Shown: positions 40,349-48,095 of the stretch, piece after piece | How positions within the stretch are numbered: position 1 is the stretch's first letter | Layout: each line of letters begins with the position of its first letter | NCBI GenBank assembly: GCA_023381515.1 | Contig: JAMCQI010000113.1 | Location: forward strand, 1 to 48,095 | DNA: 48,095 nucleotides | Direction: 5' to 3' | Source of the DNA: Chloroflexota bacterium | GTDB taxonomy: Bacteria; Chloroflexota; Anaerolineae; UBA4142 | The notes under the pieces: model-generated | What the model was told of the DNA's origin: nothing | Database searches by the model: none | Seen by the model: only the letters and a program-made list of their open reading frames with translations | Position numbers and translations under genes: made by a program

Positions 40349-42991
40349 GTGAGGGTCAAGACGATGCTCTTGGTACTATTCCTGAGTATGAGCTTGGCTA
40401 TCAGACCCGCAGGCGCGCAAGCCGCAAAGGCGATCAATCAACCTGGCGCACCGGCCCAACCTCTGGCAAGCTTTATAGCCTCTGACGGAACCTTAAATCT
40501 GCCGCCCGGCTTTCGGGGCAGCCTGGATGCGCGCAGGTGGACACTGGTCAGCAGCGAGGGTGAGCCTCCCCGCTTTTCGCCTCAGAAATCGGAAGACCGC
40601 GGGGCGGGTGAGATTGAGTCGCGGAGGCCACATTCGCCGGGGGACGAACGCTGGGCAGACAACTTTACGCCGAATGGCGTCGGGGACGACGTTTCCGCGC
40701 TAGCGGTTGATGGGGGCGGGAATGTTTATGTGGGCGGGAGGTTTCACGCCGCGGGCGACATCAGCGTCAACCGCATTGCTGAATGGAACGGTAGCAGTTG
40801 GTCCAGTCTGGGTTTTGGATTCAGCGACGTTGTCCGGGCTCTCGCGGTGGACAATAGCGGGGCTCTCTACGCCGGAGGTTGGTTCTCGTATCTCTGTGGC
40901 GATCTGACCTGCAATTCAGCGACAAATATCGCTATGAACCATCTCGCCAAGTGGAATGGAAGTAGTTGGGTGTCCATCGGAAACGGGGTGAACGATGTCG
41001 TATTTGCACTGGTCGTCGATAGCGGTGGTAATCTTTATGCCGGCGGAGGGTTCACAGAAGTCTGCGGGAACCCGGCCTGCAACAGTGGAAACACGCCGGC
41101 CAATCGGATTGCCAAGTGGAATCCGAGCGGAGGGGGAAATTGGTCCCACCTCGGAAACGGCCTGAACAACACAGTGCGTGCGCTGGCTATCGACAGTAGC
41201 GGCAATGTCTACATCGGCGGCGACTTTAAGAATCTTTGTGGGGATTTGACGTGCGTCACACCTGGCAATCAGGTCAACCATGTTGCGAGGTGGCTTGGCA
41301 CGTCCGGTAACTGGGGGGACCTGACTAACGGGCTCAACGCGAGTGTGCAAGCGCTCGCCGTGGACAGCGGTGACAATGTCTACGCGGGGGGTAGCTTTCA
41401 GTTTCTCTGTGGAAATTATGATTGCACGACAAACGGCACACGTGTGAACTATATTGCCAAGTGGAATCCGAGCGGCGCCGGAAGTTGGTCGGCGGTGGGA
41501 AACGGCTTGAGAGGGGGCGTCCTGGGGCTCGCCGTCGATCCGGCGAACAACGCTCTTTATGTCGGCGGAAGTTTTACGAATGTGTGCGGAGACCTGACCT
41601 GCGGGACTCTTGGCGCGCAAGTCAACCGTGTGGCGAAATGGAATCCCGCCGGTTCCGGCGATTGGTCGGCTTTGGATAATGGCATGCCAGGGGGGTGGGT
41701 GGGAGCGCTTGTGTTCAGAGCGGGGAATCTTTACGCCGCTGGTGGATTTGGAATCGCAGGCGAGACTGTCGCGAGTAATATTGCCCTCTATACCCGAAGC
41801 AGTTGGTCAGCGCTCGCTTCCGGGGATGGGCTGAACGCCTACGGCAATCAAGTCCACGCGGCTGTAGCCGATGGGCAGGGCGATGTTTACGTCGGAGGCC
41901 TATTCAATACTGCGGGCAAGGTCGTGACGAGCAACATTGCCAAATGGAATGGGAGCGCCTGGGAAGCACTCGTGTATGGCGTGCATGGCGAGGTCAACGC
42001 GCTTGCCATAGATAGCGCGGGCAACGTCTTTGCCGGTGGGTCTTTGGACTATAACTGCGTGGACCTGATGTGCATCAGTCCGGGTCCCAACGTGAACCAC
42101 ATTGCCCGATGGAATGGAAGCAGTTGGTCCGGTCTTGGGTATGGGCTGAACGGTGATGTCATGGCTCTCTCATTCGACAGAGTCGGCAATCTGTATGCCG
42201 GCGGTCGTTTCTCGAACGCTTGTGCGAATCCGGGATGCAGCAGCTTGGGGTTGCAGGTGAACTATATCGCCAAATGGGATGGGAATCACTGGTTTGCCAT
42301 CGGTAATGGACTGAATAGTAATGTCAACGCGCTCGCCGTAGACACCAATAACAACGTCTATGTGGGCGGCTCGTTCGTCAATTCGTGCGGAGACTCGGCG
42401 TGCAGCACCTTGGGCACTCTGGTAAACCACGTTGCCAAATGGAACCCCGCCGGGTCTGGCGCATGGTCACCCCTCGGCTACGGCGTGGGCGGTGACACCT
42501 GGGCAGATGTCTACGCGCTGGCCGTAGACACTCGCGCCAATGTCTATGTGGCGGGCAGTTTCCCGTTTCTGTGTGGAGATACCGCGTGCGCTAGCAATGG
42601 TGCTCAGGTCAACTATATCGCCAAATGGAATCCATCGGGCTCTGGCGCATGGTCCGCACTTGGAAATGGATTGAGCGGTGAGGCGCACGCCCTTTCATTG
42701 GACCCTGCTGACAATTTGTTCGTCGGAGGTTGGTTCACGAAAATCTGCGGGGAAGCCGCATGCACCGGAACGGGGACACCTGCTGGCTACATCGCCAAGT
42801 GGAACTCAGCAGGTTTAGGCGGTTGGTCCACCCTCGGCAGCGGAACAGACGGCGATGTGAACGCGCTAGCGTTCCGAGCGGGCGCACTATACGTTGGGGG
42901 GAACTTTGACCAAGCGGGAGGCAAGCCGTCCGTTATGTTCGGCAAATATGTCAGCAATCGTTATCTTTACCTTCCTCTTCTCCGAAGGTAG
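40349..42991 (+). CDS. Secreted propeller-like repeat protein with cysteine pairs
   Basis: 880 residues from GTG at 40349: GGAGGG precedes it and it places a signal peptide first (VKTMLLVLFLSMSLAI, cut after PAGAQA). An alternative ATG at 40235, also with AGGA, would add 38 residues before the signal. After about 95 residues come some 13-14 repeats of 50-65 residues: ALAVDSGGNVYAGGSF ... IAKWNGSSWSALGNGL, a beta-propeller-like motif. Nine repeats have a pair of Cys four residues apart (such as LCGDLTC), fit for disulfides outside the cell. The end is RYLYLPLLRR, the L-P-L tail of secreted proteins in this phylum. It probably lies on the cell surface, binding or structural. Confidence 0.8.
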   Translation: MRVKTMLLVLFLSMSLAIRPAGAQAAKAINQPGAPAQPLASFIASDGTLNLPPGFRGSLDARRWTLVSSEGEPPRFSPQKSEDRGAGEIESRRPHSPGDERWADNFTPNGVGDDVSALAVDGGGNVYVGGRFHAAGDISVNRIAEWNGSSWSSLGFGFSDVVRALAVDNSGALYAGGWFSYLCGDLTCNSATNIAMNHLAKWNGSSWVSIGNGVNDVVFALVVDSGGNLYAGGGFTEVCGNPACNSGNTPANRIAKWNPSGGGNWSHLGNGLNNTVRALAIDSSGNVYIGGDFKNLCGDLTCVTPGNQVNHVARWLGTSGNWGDLTNGLNASVQALAVDSGDNVYAGGSFQFLCGNYDCTTNGTRVNYIAKWNPSGAGSWSAVGNGLRGGVLGLAVDPANNALYVGGSFTNVCGDLTCGTLGAQVNRVAKWNPAGSGDWSALDNGMPGGWVGALVFRAGNLYAAGGFGIAGETVASNIALYTRSSWSALASGDGLNAYGNQVHAAVADGQGDVYVGGLFNTAGKVVTSNIAKWNGSAWEALVYGVHGEVNALAIDSAGNVFAGGSLDYNCVDLMCISPGPNVNHIARWNGSSWSGLGYGLNGDVMALSFDRVGNLYAGGRFSNACANPGCSSLGLQVNYIAKWDGNHWFAIGNGLNSNVNALAVDTNNNVYVGGSFVNSCGDSACSTLGTLVNHVAKWNPAGSGAWSPLGYGVGGDTWADVYALAVDTRANVYVAGSFPFLCGDTACASNGAQVNYIAKWNPSGSGAWSALGNGLSGEAHALSLDPADNLFVGGWFTKICGEAACTGTGTPAGYIAKWNSAGLGGWSTLGSGTDGDVNALAFRAGALYVGGNFDQAGGKPSVMFGKYVSNRYLYLPLLRR

Positions 42992-43056
42992 AACACTGAA
43001 ACTGAAGACGGTATTGAACGGCAATCGGCTCTAAAAGATCTCGAAGGAGAAATGCG

Positions 43057-44615
43057 ATGAAAAGCAAAGACCGAATCATGCGCTTGGCTATGAGCGTCAC
43101 ATCCGTATTCGTTTTGACGATGGTCCTAGCCCTATTGGTGCCCCTTCCCCTGGGCACTCGGACAGCAGCCGGATATGAGCCCGCTCGGGCACAGATGATC
43201 GGCCCCTCTGACAGGGGTCCGACGGGCTCTTGCCCGACACCACATTCAAGCTGTATCTTCCGTTGCTGCTCAAGTCTTCAGGCGGTGTAGCGCCACCTCC
43301 TGGCGCCACCAGCACACCTGTGCCGCATCCGGGTGCCACCAGCACACCCGTGCCGCAGCCAGGCGGGACGGCCGGTCTGTTTCCGAACAAGACGAACCGC
43401 ACCGACAGCCCAAAGGTCATGATCGACGGCTTGGGCGGCTTACATATGGCATACTCCGCCTATGGTGCCGATAGCACCGGCAAGATGCCGGCTTATTATG
43501 CCCATTGCGCGGCGAATTGCGGCTCCAGCTCGAGTTGGGGGTTTGCCAGCTTTGGCGACCAAGTCAATCAAGTCGAGTTCGCTCTGACCAAGGCGGGTCA
43601 TCCGCGCTTGTTACTCTATACATCAATTACCAAGGTGTATGAATATGACGCTTCGTATTGGTATGCCGCGTGCGACACCGGCTGCACGTCCAGTACCGGC
43701 TGGAAGGTCACGCTTGCTGCAACCACGAACTATACGCCTATCTTGGATCCATTCAATCTGCCGCTTCATTCCTTCGCACTGGACAACCTCGACCGACCTC
43801 GCTTTGTCTACCAGAAGTATCAAGCCGGCGGCGCTGTGTACGCGTACTGCGATGCGGCAGATTGCACCAACCCCGGCACCTGGTCTGAGGCGGAAATCGC
43901 CTCTTACTATCCGGACACGTACACTCTCTTGAATCCGTCCCTGACGTTCACGTCCGACGGCAAAGCGCGCATGGCTGTCGCCATGACCTGGCCGAATCAT
44001 CCCTCGTACGCGCTCGCTTACTGGACCTGTGACTCGGCATGTGACCAAGCCGCTAGTTGGCAGTTTTATCCGCTGTTCGATGGAAACGGCGCCGAGTTCG
44101 TGCTGCGGCTTGACTCACAGAACCGCCCGCGCATGGCCGTATACCAGGGGGCGCCTGCAAGTGGAACACCTGGCCTGCTCTACTATGTGGCCTGTGACGC
44201 CAACTGCACGGATAGCGCAAACTGGAACAGAAGTGACATCAACTTGCCCGCGAATTTGGCGCGTGGGCCCGACCTCGCGCTCGATTCACAGGGGCGACCG
44301 CGCATTGCTTATCACGACGATGTCAATTCTGTGGTGGGGTATGCCTGGTGCAATGTGAATTGCTCGACGGAAAGTGCGGGTTGGCAGCACACGACCCCGG
44401 AGGCGAACAGCGCGCTCGCTCTTGATTTCAGTCCTCCCATTCCGATCAGCTGTTCTCTAGGCTATTGGTTTAGTGGAAACCGCCCCTCGCTCGCGCTCAG
44501 CAGTGCGGGCAATCCACGCATCGGTCACGAGGCGGCGTTTTGGAGCGGCGGCACATGCATCACAGACAAACCGACCTTTCGTGCCGTGCGCCTGACGTAC
44601 TTTAATCAACCGTAG
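43057..44615 (+). CDS. Secreted repeat protein, frame-disrupted after its signal peptide
   Basis: Two frames. From ATG 43057 (GAAGGAG upstream) runs a signal peptide MKSKDRIMRLAMSVTSVF, hydrophobic to about residue 33, with a cut after GYEPARA. The main body is in another frame, open from 43230 to 44615. A single base missing near GGG 43224-43226 would join them as PTGLLPDTTFKLYLPLLLKS. Then there is a Pro/Thr-rich spacer (GATSTPVPHPGATSTPVPQP) and a domain of about 400 residues with repeats of the type LDNLDRPRFVYQ and YAYCDAADC (Cys pairs), likely another propeller. No known family. Its LYLPLLL motif is N-terminal here instead of terminal. Confidence 0.7.
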
Positions 44616-44662
44616 CGGTCCATAGGGTCAACATCTCGATCTCGCGTCGTGAAGGAGGGGGT

Positions 44663-45038
44663 ATGAAAGGAAAATGGCGACAGCAGCCTGGACGAGACGA
44701 CGCACGCGGAAGGCAAATCCGTGCCGGCGGCGATGCAGGCCGCCGGAGGTGACGGCAATGGCGCGTACGTATTCTTCTTCTCGGTACCGGGAATCAAGGG
44801 CACCTGGACGCACGACAGCCAGGGCAGCTTCAGGTGCGTCATCCCTTCGCGCGATTGCGGAGCCCCTCAGAGCGGTCATGAGCACCAGAGTGCCGACGAG
44901 TACAATCTCGGTGGGACCAGCGTTAGCATCAAACTCGACCCGCGCCAGCCGCGCTCGTTCTCCGGCACAACCACCGAAATCATCGACACAACTAACGGCT
45001 TGGATCGCACGATCACATGGGACCTACATGGACGTTGA
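44663..45038 (+). CDS. Hypothetical small protein, probable homopolymer frameshift
   Basis: ATG 44663 has an excellent ribosome site (GAAGGAGGGGG). Read straight on, it gives a 29-codon basic frame ending at 44752. If one A of AAAA (44671-44674) is removed the frame becomes MKGNGDSSLDETTHAEG and continues into the open frame to 45038, about 124 residues. Without the change the downstream frame would start at GTG 44721 (GGAAGG seven bases upstream), 105 residues. The body has GAYVFFFSVPGIKG and TTTEIIDTTNGLDRTITWDL, probably beta-rich, without a signal peptide. No family is recognised. Confidence 0.5.
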
Positions 45039-45088
45039 AGGGAACAGCCGGATGTAGAGCTGGCAGTCTCGAACCAAGCCCGAGTATG

Positions 45089-45124
45089 AAAAGCACCGGC
45101 GGCTCACTTTGGAGCCGCCGGTGC
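45089..45124 (-). terminator. Intrinsic terminator overlapping the end of the AfsR-like gene
   Basis: Minus strand: 13-bp perfect stem GCACCGGCGGCTC / GAGCCGCCGGTGC with loop CAAAGT, then TTTTCAT. The last five codons and the stop of the regulator (45104-45106) are inside the hairpin. Confidence 0.75.
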
Positions 45125-47980
45125 ATTGTCAGGGTTGCTCACTGCATACTCGATAGTCTGTTCCATTGTCATGGCGCGCCCCGCTTCCCATGCGGCAGCA
45201 AAGGCGGCGGGGTCCAGCTGTTTCTGCACGAGGGCGATCATACTGTCCATGTACGGCTTGTTCACGGGAGCAAGCGGCGCCTGGACGGACTCGCGGAGGG
45301 AGGCAGCCGCGCCGAAAAGTCGGGCCGCGCGACGAGGGTTCTGCTCCATGCCGGCCACTCCCGCCAATCCTTCGAGACAGAAGGTCGTGCCAATACGATG
45401 CCCGAGTTCCTGGCAGATGACCAACGATTCGGCGAAATAGGGTACGGCGCGAACCGAGTCGCCGGCCACCGAAAAGGACCACCCCAGGTTCAGAAGGGAA
45501 TTGGCCACCATGTGCTTGTCTCCGCACTTGAGGCTGAGGGCGAGGCTCTCTTCATGTAAGGCAATCGCCGCCGGAGTATCGCCCTGTTCGAAGGCGAGAT
45601 TCGCCAGGTTGTTGAGGCAGCGCGCGAGCCCATCGTCGTCTCCGAGGGCTCGAAAGAGCCCAAGACTCTCCTCGAGATAGCTCTTGGCCCGGACGGCGTC
45701 TCGCTGGTCCGAGGCAATTAATCCGAGGCTATTGAGCAATACGGCAATAGACCGGTTGTCTTTCAACTCGCGTTGAAGCGACAGACTTTGCTCACCGAGC
45801 ACCGTGGCCGTGGTAAACTCACATTGAGCGTAGGCGAGGCGCGCGGCACCGGCAAGCGCTTTTGCCCGGACTGCCGGGGAAACCGCATCGTCGGGCTCGA
45901 GCAACTGCTCGAACCACTTGCGCGCTTGAGCCACGTCGCCGCGAATATACCAAAAGCGCCACAGCGCCCCGGCCATTCTCAGCCCGGCCTCGACTTGACG
46001 GCTCTCCAAGGCCCATGCGAGCGCCGCGTGTAGATTATCGTGTTCGTCGTGCAGCAAGTCGAACCATTCCTTTTGGCGCGGTCCCGTGAGGCGGGGTTCC
46101 GCTTGCTCTGCCACGCGGACCCAATGCGCAAGGTGACCATCACGCGTGCACTCGCGTTGGCCCATTCCGGCCAGTTTTTCTTCTGCAAACTGTCTCGCCA
46201 GCTCGTGCAGATCGTAGCGTTCTGCCCCGTCGCTGCGCACAAGCGATTTGTCGACCAAGGCTGCCAATATGGATAGCGAGGCCCCGGCGACATACTCGCC
46301 CGCCTCTCGCCGAAATCCACCTCGAAACACGGACAACCGGCTAAAGACTTGTTGCTCCTCTTCGTCCAGCAACTTCCACGAATTTTCGAATACGGCGCGC
46401 AGGCTGCGATGTCGCTCGGGCAGATCACGCGATCGGGCGACGAGAATGCTGTAACTCTCTTCAATCTCTTCGGCGATCTCCCGGCAGCTAAGAGTGCGCA
46501 CCCACGCGGCCGCGAGTTCGATCGCCAGGGGTACGCCCTCAACCAGCCGGCAAATTCGAACGATCGAGGATTTTTCCTCATCCGAGAATGACCGATTGGA
46601 GGACTCGCGGCGCGCGACCTGCAGGAACAATTGCACGGCGCTGTACTCCTCAACCTCCTCAGTCTGCGCTCCCTCAGGAACGTCCAGGCCCGCAAGGTCC
46701 AGGACCCATTCTCCCTGCAAGTTCAATCGTTCCCGGGATGTTACCAAAAGAGCAATGCGGGGCGCCTGCTGAAGCAGTTCGGACAATAGGCCACTTGCCT
46801 CCTGCAGGTGCTCCCAGTTGTCGAGGACCAGAAGCACTTCCCGCTCCCGGAGGTAGCCGAGCAAGCGGTCTTTTGGGTCGCCCTGTGCCTGGGAAGGTAC
46901 GTCGAGCGCAGCCAGGATGGCGGAAGGGATTTGGTCGGGAGAACTGGTAGATGCGAGTGGGACAAAAGCGACTCCATCGCGAAAACCCAGAGACTGTTCT
47001 TGCGCGGCCGCGAGCGCAAGGCGAGTCTTGCCCACCCCACCCAGCCCGACGAGCAGCCCGACGAGGGTGATCAGGCGACAAGTCGGGTCCATGAGCAGGC
47101 GTGCGAGTTCGGCAAGCTCATGGCGGCGACCAAGGAACGGCGTGGAGGGCAGGGGCACATGAGCTGAACGCTTGTCTGCTGGAGGGATGCCGCCATGGCC
47201 GTTCAGCCGGATACTCTCATACAGCTCAAGAGTTTCAAGAGAAGGGGCGGCATTCATTTCGGCGAGAAGGATGCGGCGACATGCTTCGAATTGGGCGAGC
47301 GCAGCGCTGCGGTCGCCGCGTGCGACAAAAGCGCGCATCGTTTGCCGATAAGCCTGTTCCCGCCAGGGGTCGAGCTCCAACTGGCGGAGGGCGAACTGCA
47401 ATGCCTTGTCAAAATCGCCGCGCCATTGGTTAAAGTCGACGAGACTCTCTAGCGCCTCGAGCACCTGCCGTCGAAGCCGCTCCCGATGGAGGAGAGCCCA
47501 TTCATCAAAAGGGGAACTGTCTGACAGAAAAAAGTGTTGGAGGAAATCGCCTTGGTAAAGCGCGACCGCCTGCTCGCGTTCGGCAGCGCAGACATGACAC
47601 GTCTCGGGATGGCGGTGGGTATGTTCGGAGCAACGGGTGAGGTGGCGGCGGATTTCTGCAATATCCGTCCAACAGTTCGCAGAAGGGTTGAGCTGGATGC
47701 TGTCCCGCTCGATGCAAAGGAGAGGTCGTGACGGGGCTTGCCGATCGCCCAGGGTCCGACGCAGGCCTGCGAGAGTTTGGCGCAGGTTGTTCCGCGCCGT
47801 CTGGTCCGGCTCGTCGGGCCAGAGCAAGCCCGCGAGGGCGTCCCGGTTGTGGCTGCGATCCGCTTCGACGGCGAGATAAACGAGCAGCGCGCGGGCTTTG
47901 GCGGATTCAAAGTCCGATACAGGCGCGCCGTCGAGGGTTACCCTCAAAGTGCCCAGGACAGAGATGCAGAGTTGGGTCAT
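45104..47980 (-). CDS. AfsR/SARP-family transcriptional regulator (BTAD, NB-ARC, TPR)
   Basis: 958 residues from ATG 47980. The first 95 residues are a winged-helix DNA-binding domain (LGTLRVTLDGAPV; FESAKARALLVYLA), followed by the bacterial transcriptional activator domain (about 100-255, DPWREQAYRQTMRAFVARG). The NB-ARC ATPase (280-570) has GLGGVGKTRLA with Lys318, Walker B as VLLVLDNWEHL and VTSRERL, and the GVPLAIELAAAW box. About ten TPR helices (650-930) end the chain. Such regulators sense a ligand or partner through the TPRs and activate genes with ATP. Odd feature: just before the P-loop a 12-bp duplication gives LVGLLVGLGGVGKT instead of the usual LVGxGGVGKT. The targets are unknown; the secreted genes to its left converge with it. 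Confidence 0.88.
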   Translation of the reverse strand: MTQLCISVLGTLRVTLDGAPVSDFESAKARALLVYLAVEADRSHNRDALAGLLWPDEPDQTARNNLRQTLAGLRRTLGDRQAPSRPLLCIERDSIQLNPSANCWTDIAEIRRHLTRCSEHTHRHPETCHVCAAEREQAVALYQGDFLQHFFLSDSSPFDEWALLHRERLRRQVLEALESLVDFNQWRGDFDKALQFALRQLELDPWREQAYRQTMRAFVARGDRSAALAQFEACRRILLAEMNAAPSLETLELYESIRLNGHGGIPPADKRSAHVPLPSTPFLGRRHELAELARLLMDPTCRLITLVGLLVGLGGVGKTRLALAAAQEQSLGFRDGVAFVPLASTSSPDQIPSAILAALDVPSQAQGDPKDRLLGYLREREVLLVLDNWEHLQEASGLLSELLQQAPRIALLVTSRERLNLQGEWVLDLAGLDVPEGAQTEEVEEYSAVQLFLQVARRESSNRSFSDEEKSSIVRICRLVEGVPLAIELAAAWVRTLSCREIAEEIEESYSILVARSRDLPERHRSLRAVFENSWKLLDEEEQQVFSRLSVFRGGFRREAGEYVAGASLSILAALVDKSLVRSDGAERYDLHELARQFAEEKLAGMGQRECTRDGHLAHWVRVAEQAEPRLTGPRQKEWFDLLHDEHDNLHAALAWALESRQVEAGLRMAGALWRFWYIRGDVAQARKWFEQLLEPDDAVSPAVRAKALAGAARLAYAQCEFTTATVLGEQSLSLQRELKDNRSIAVLLNSLGLIASDQRDAVRAKSYLEESLGLFRALGDDDGLARCLNNLANLAFEQGDTPAAIALHEESLALSLKCGDKHMVANSLLNLGWSFSVAGDSVRAVPYFAESLVICQELGHRIGTTFCLEGLAGVAGMEQNPRRAARLFGAAASLRESVQAPLAPVNKPYMDSMIALVQKQLDPAAFAAAWEAGRAMTMEQTIEYAVSNPDNAPAAPK
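47042..47065. repeat. 12-bp tandem duplication at the P-loop of the AfsR-like gene
   Basis: CAGCCCGACGAG twice in a row (47042-47053, 47054-47065), in frame, adding Leu-Val-Gly-Leu directly before the Walker A motif. Confidence 0.85.
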
Positions 47981-48043
47981 CCTTGGTTAACCCCGAAAGA
48001 TGAGCCGATTCAGCGTCCGGGTGGACCTGGCTACTACGGTCAG

Positions 48044-48049
48044 ATTATA
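48044..48049 (-). promoter_or_regulatory. -10 element for the AfsR-like gene
   Basis: TATAAT on the minus strand, directly preceded by TG. No -35 with correct spacing is clear. Start near 48037 gives a leader of about 57 bases. Confidence 0.4.
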
Positions 48050-48095
48050 CAACTATTCTGTCCAGGTTACGAATTATCTTGGCAAGCGGCGAGCG

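Noticed and set aside
43195..43230. -1 programmed frameshift with stimulating hairpin
   Set aside because: The hairpin lies upstream of the shift, not downstream, and there is no X-XXY-YYZ heptamer.

Overview
The window looks like chromosomal DNA of a Chloroflexota bacterium, probably of the Anaerolineae/Caldilineae type. This is inferred from gene content and style, not from a marker gene. The pointers are: moderately GC-rich DNA; an S1-domain protein with GYW motifs at both ends; a large AfsR/SARP-like NB-ARC-TPR regulator; a DUF2142-type membrane glycosyltransferase; a Thr/Pro-rich tail on a cellulose-synthase-like enzyme; a cluster of SHOCT-like small proteins; and secreted proteins with an L-P-L-[IL] motif close to a terminus. 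No rRNA, tRNA or CRISPR array was seen.

Layout. 1-7,400: ion and envelope transport. A truncated APC permease (minus strand) has a leader holding a promoter, an operator-like dyad and an intrinsic terminator. It diverges from kdpD-kdpE, and a 4 x CTTGAC array with 11-bp phasing lies between them; an mgtA-type P-ATPase faces kdpDE. 7,400-17,100: a cyanophycinase-like/CysS-tail fusion, a GH38 alpha-mannosidase, a small DUF4160 cassette bracketed by two related palindromes, DUF1801 and SRAP (yedK) genes, and a DUF255 protein followed by a cyclase-family hydrolase. 17,185-25,334: a strong promoter and a housekeeping run S1 - ftsK - infA - memo-like - priA. The S1 and priA genes are frame-disrupted, priA by a 40-bp tandem duplication. 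25,386-30,642 (minus): GH9 cellulase - TPR membrane protein - cellulose-synthase-like GT2, a plausible exopolysaccharide unit. 30,831-33,781: DUF2142 membrane protein, a small CxxC protein and manA.

33,856-39,420 is the most interesting region. A near-consensus promoter and a run of seven closely spaced genes encode a zinc-ribbon/HTH protein (DUF2089), a double GNAT, a two-TM SHOCT-like protein, a SHOCT-like acidic protein, a DUF4097/Toastrack protein with a C-terminal SHOCT-like hairpin, an MFS transporter and a YvlD-like holin-fold membrane protein. Four of the seven carry the same short bihelical SHOCT-like motif. It resembles the Bacillus yvl / Psp-Lia envelope-stress modules, but no PspC or PspA is visible.

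39,421-45,040: a gene-poor stretch with a probable transposase remnant and twin hairpins, then a secreted 13-14-repeat propeller-like protein and two further genes, both with apparent single-base frameshifts. 45,089-48,095: an AfsR/SARP-family regulator (minus) with its promoter and a terminator that overlaps its stop codon. Four frame disruptions in one window could be decay or assembly indels, and this should be settled before any is interpreted biologically.
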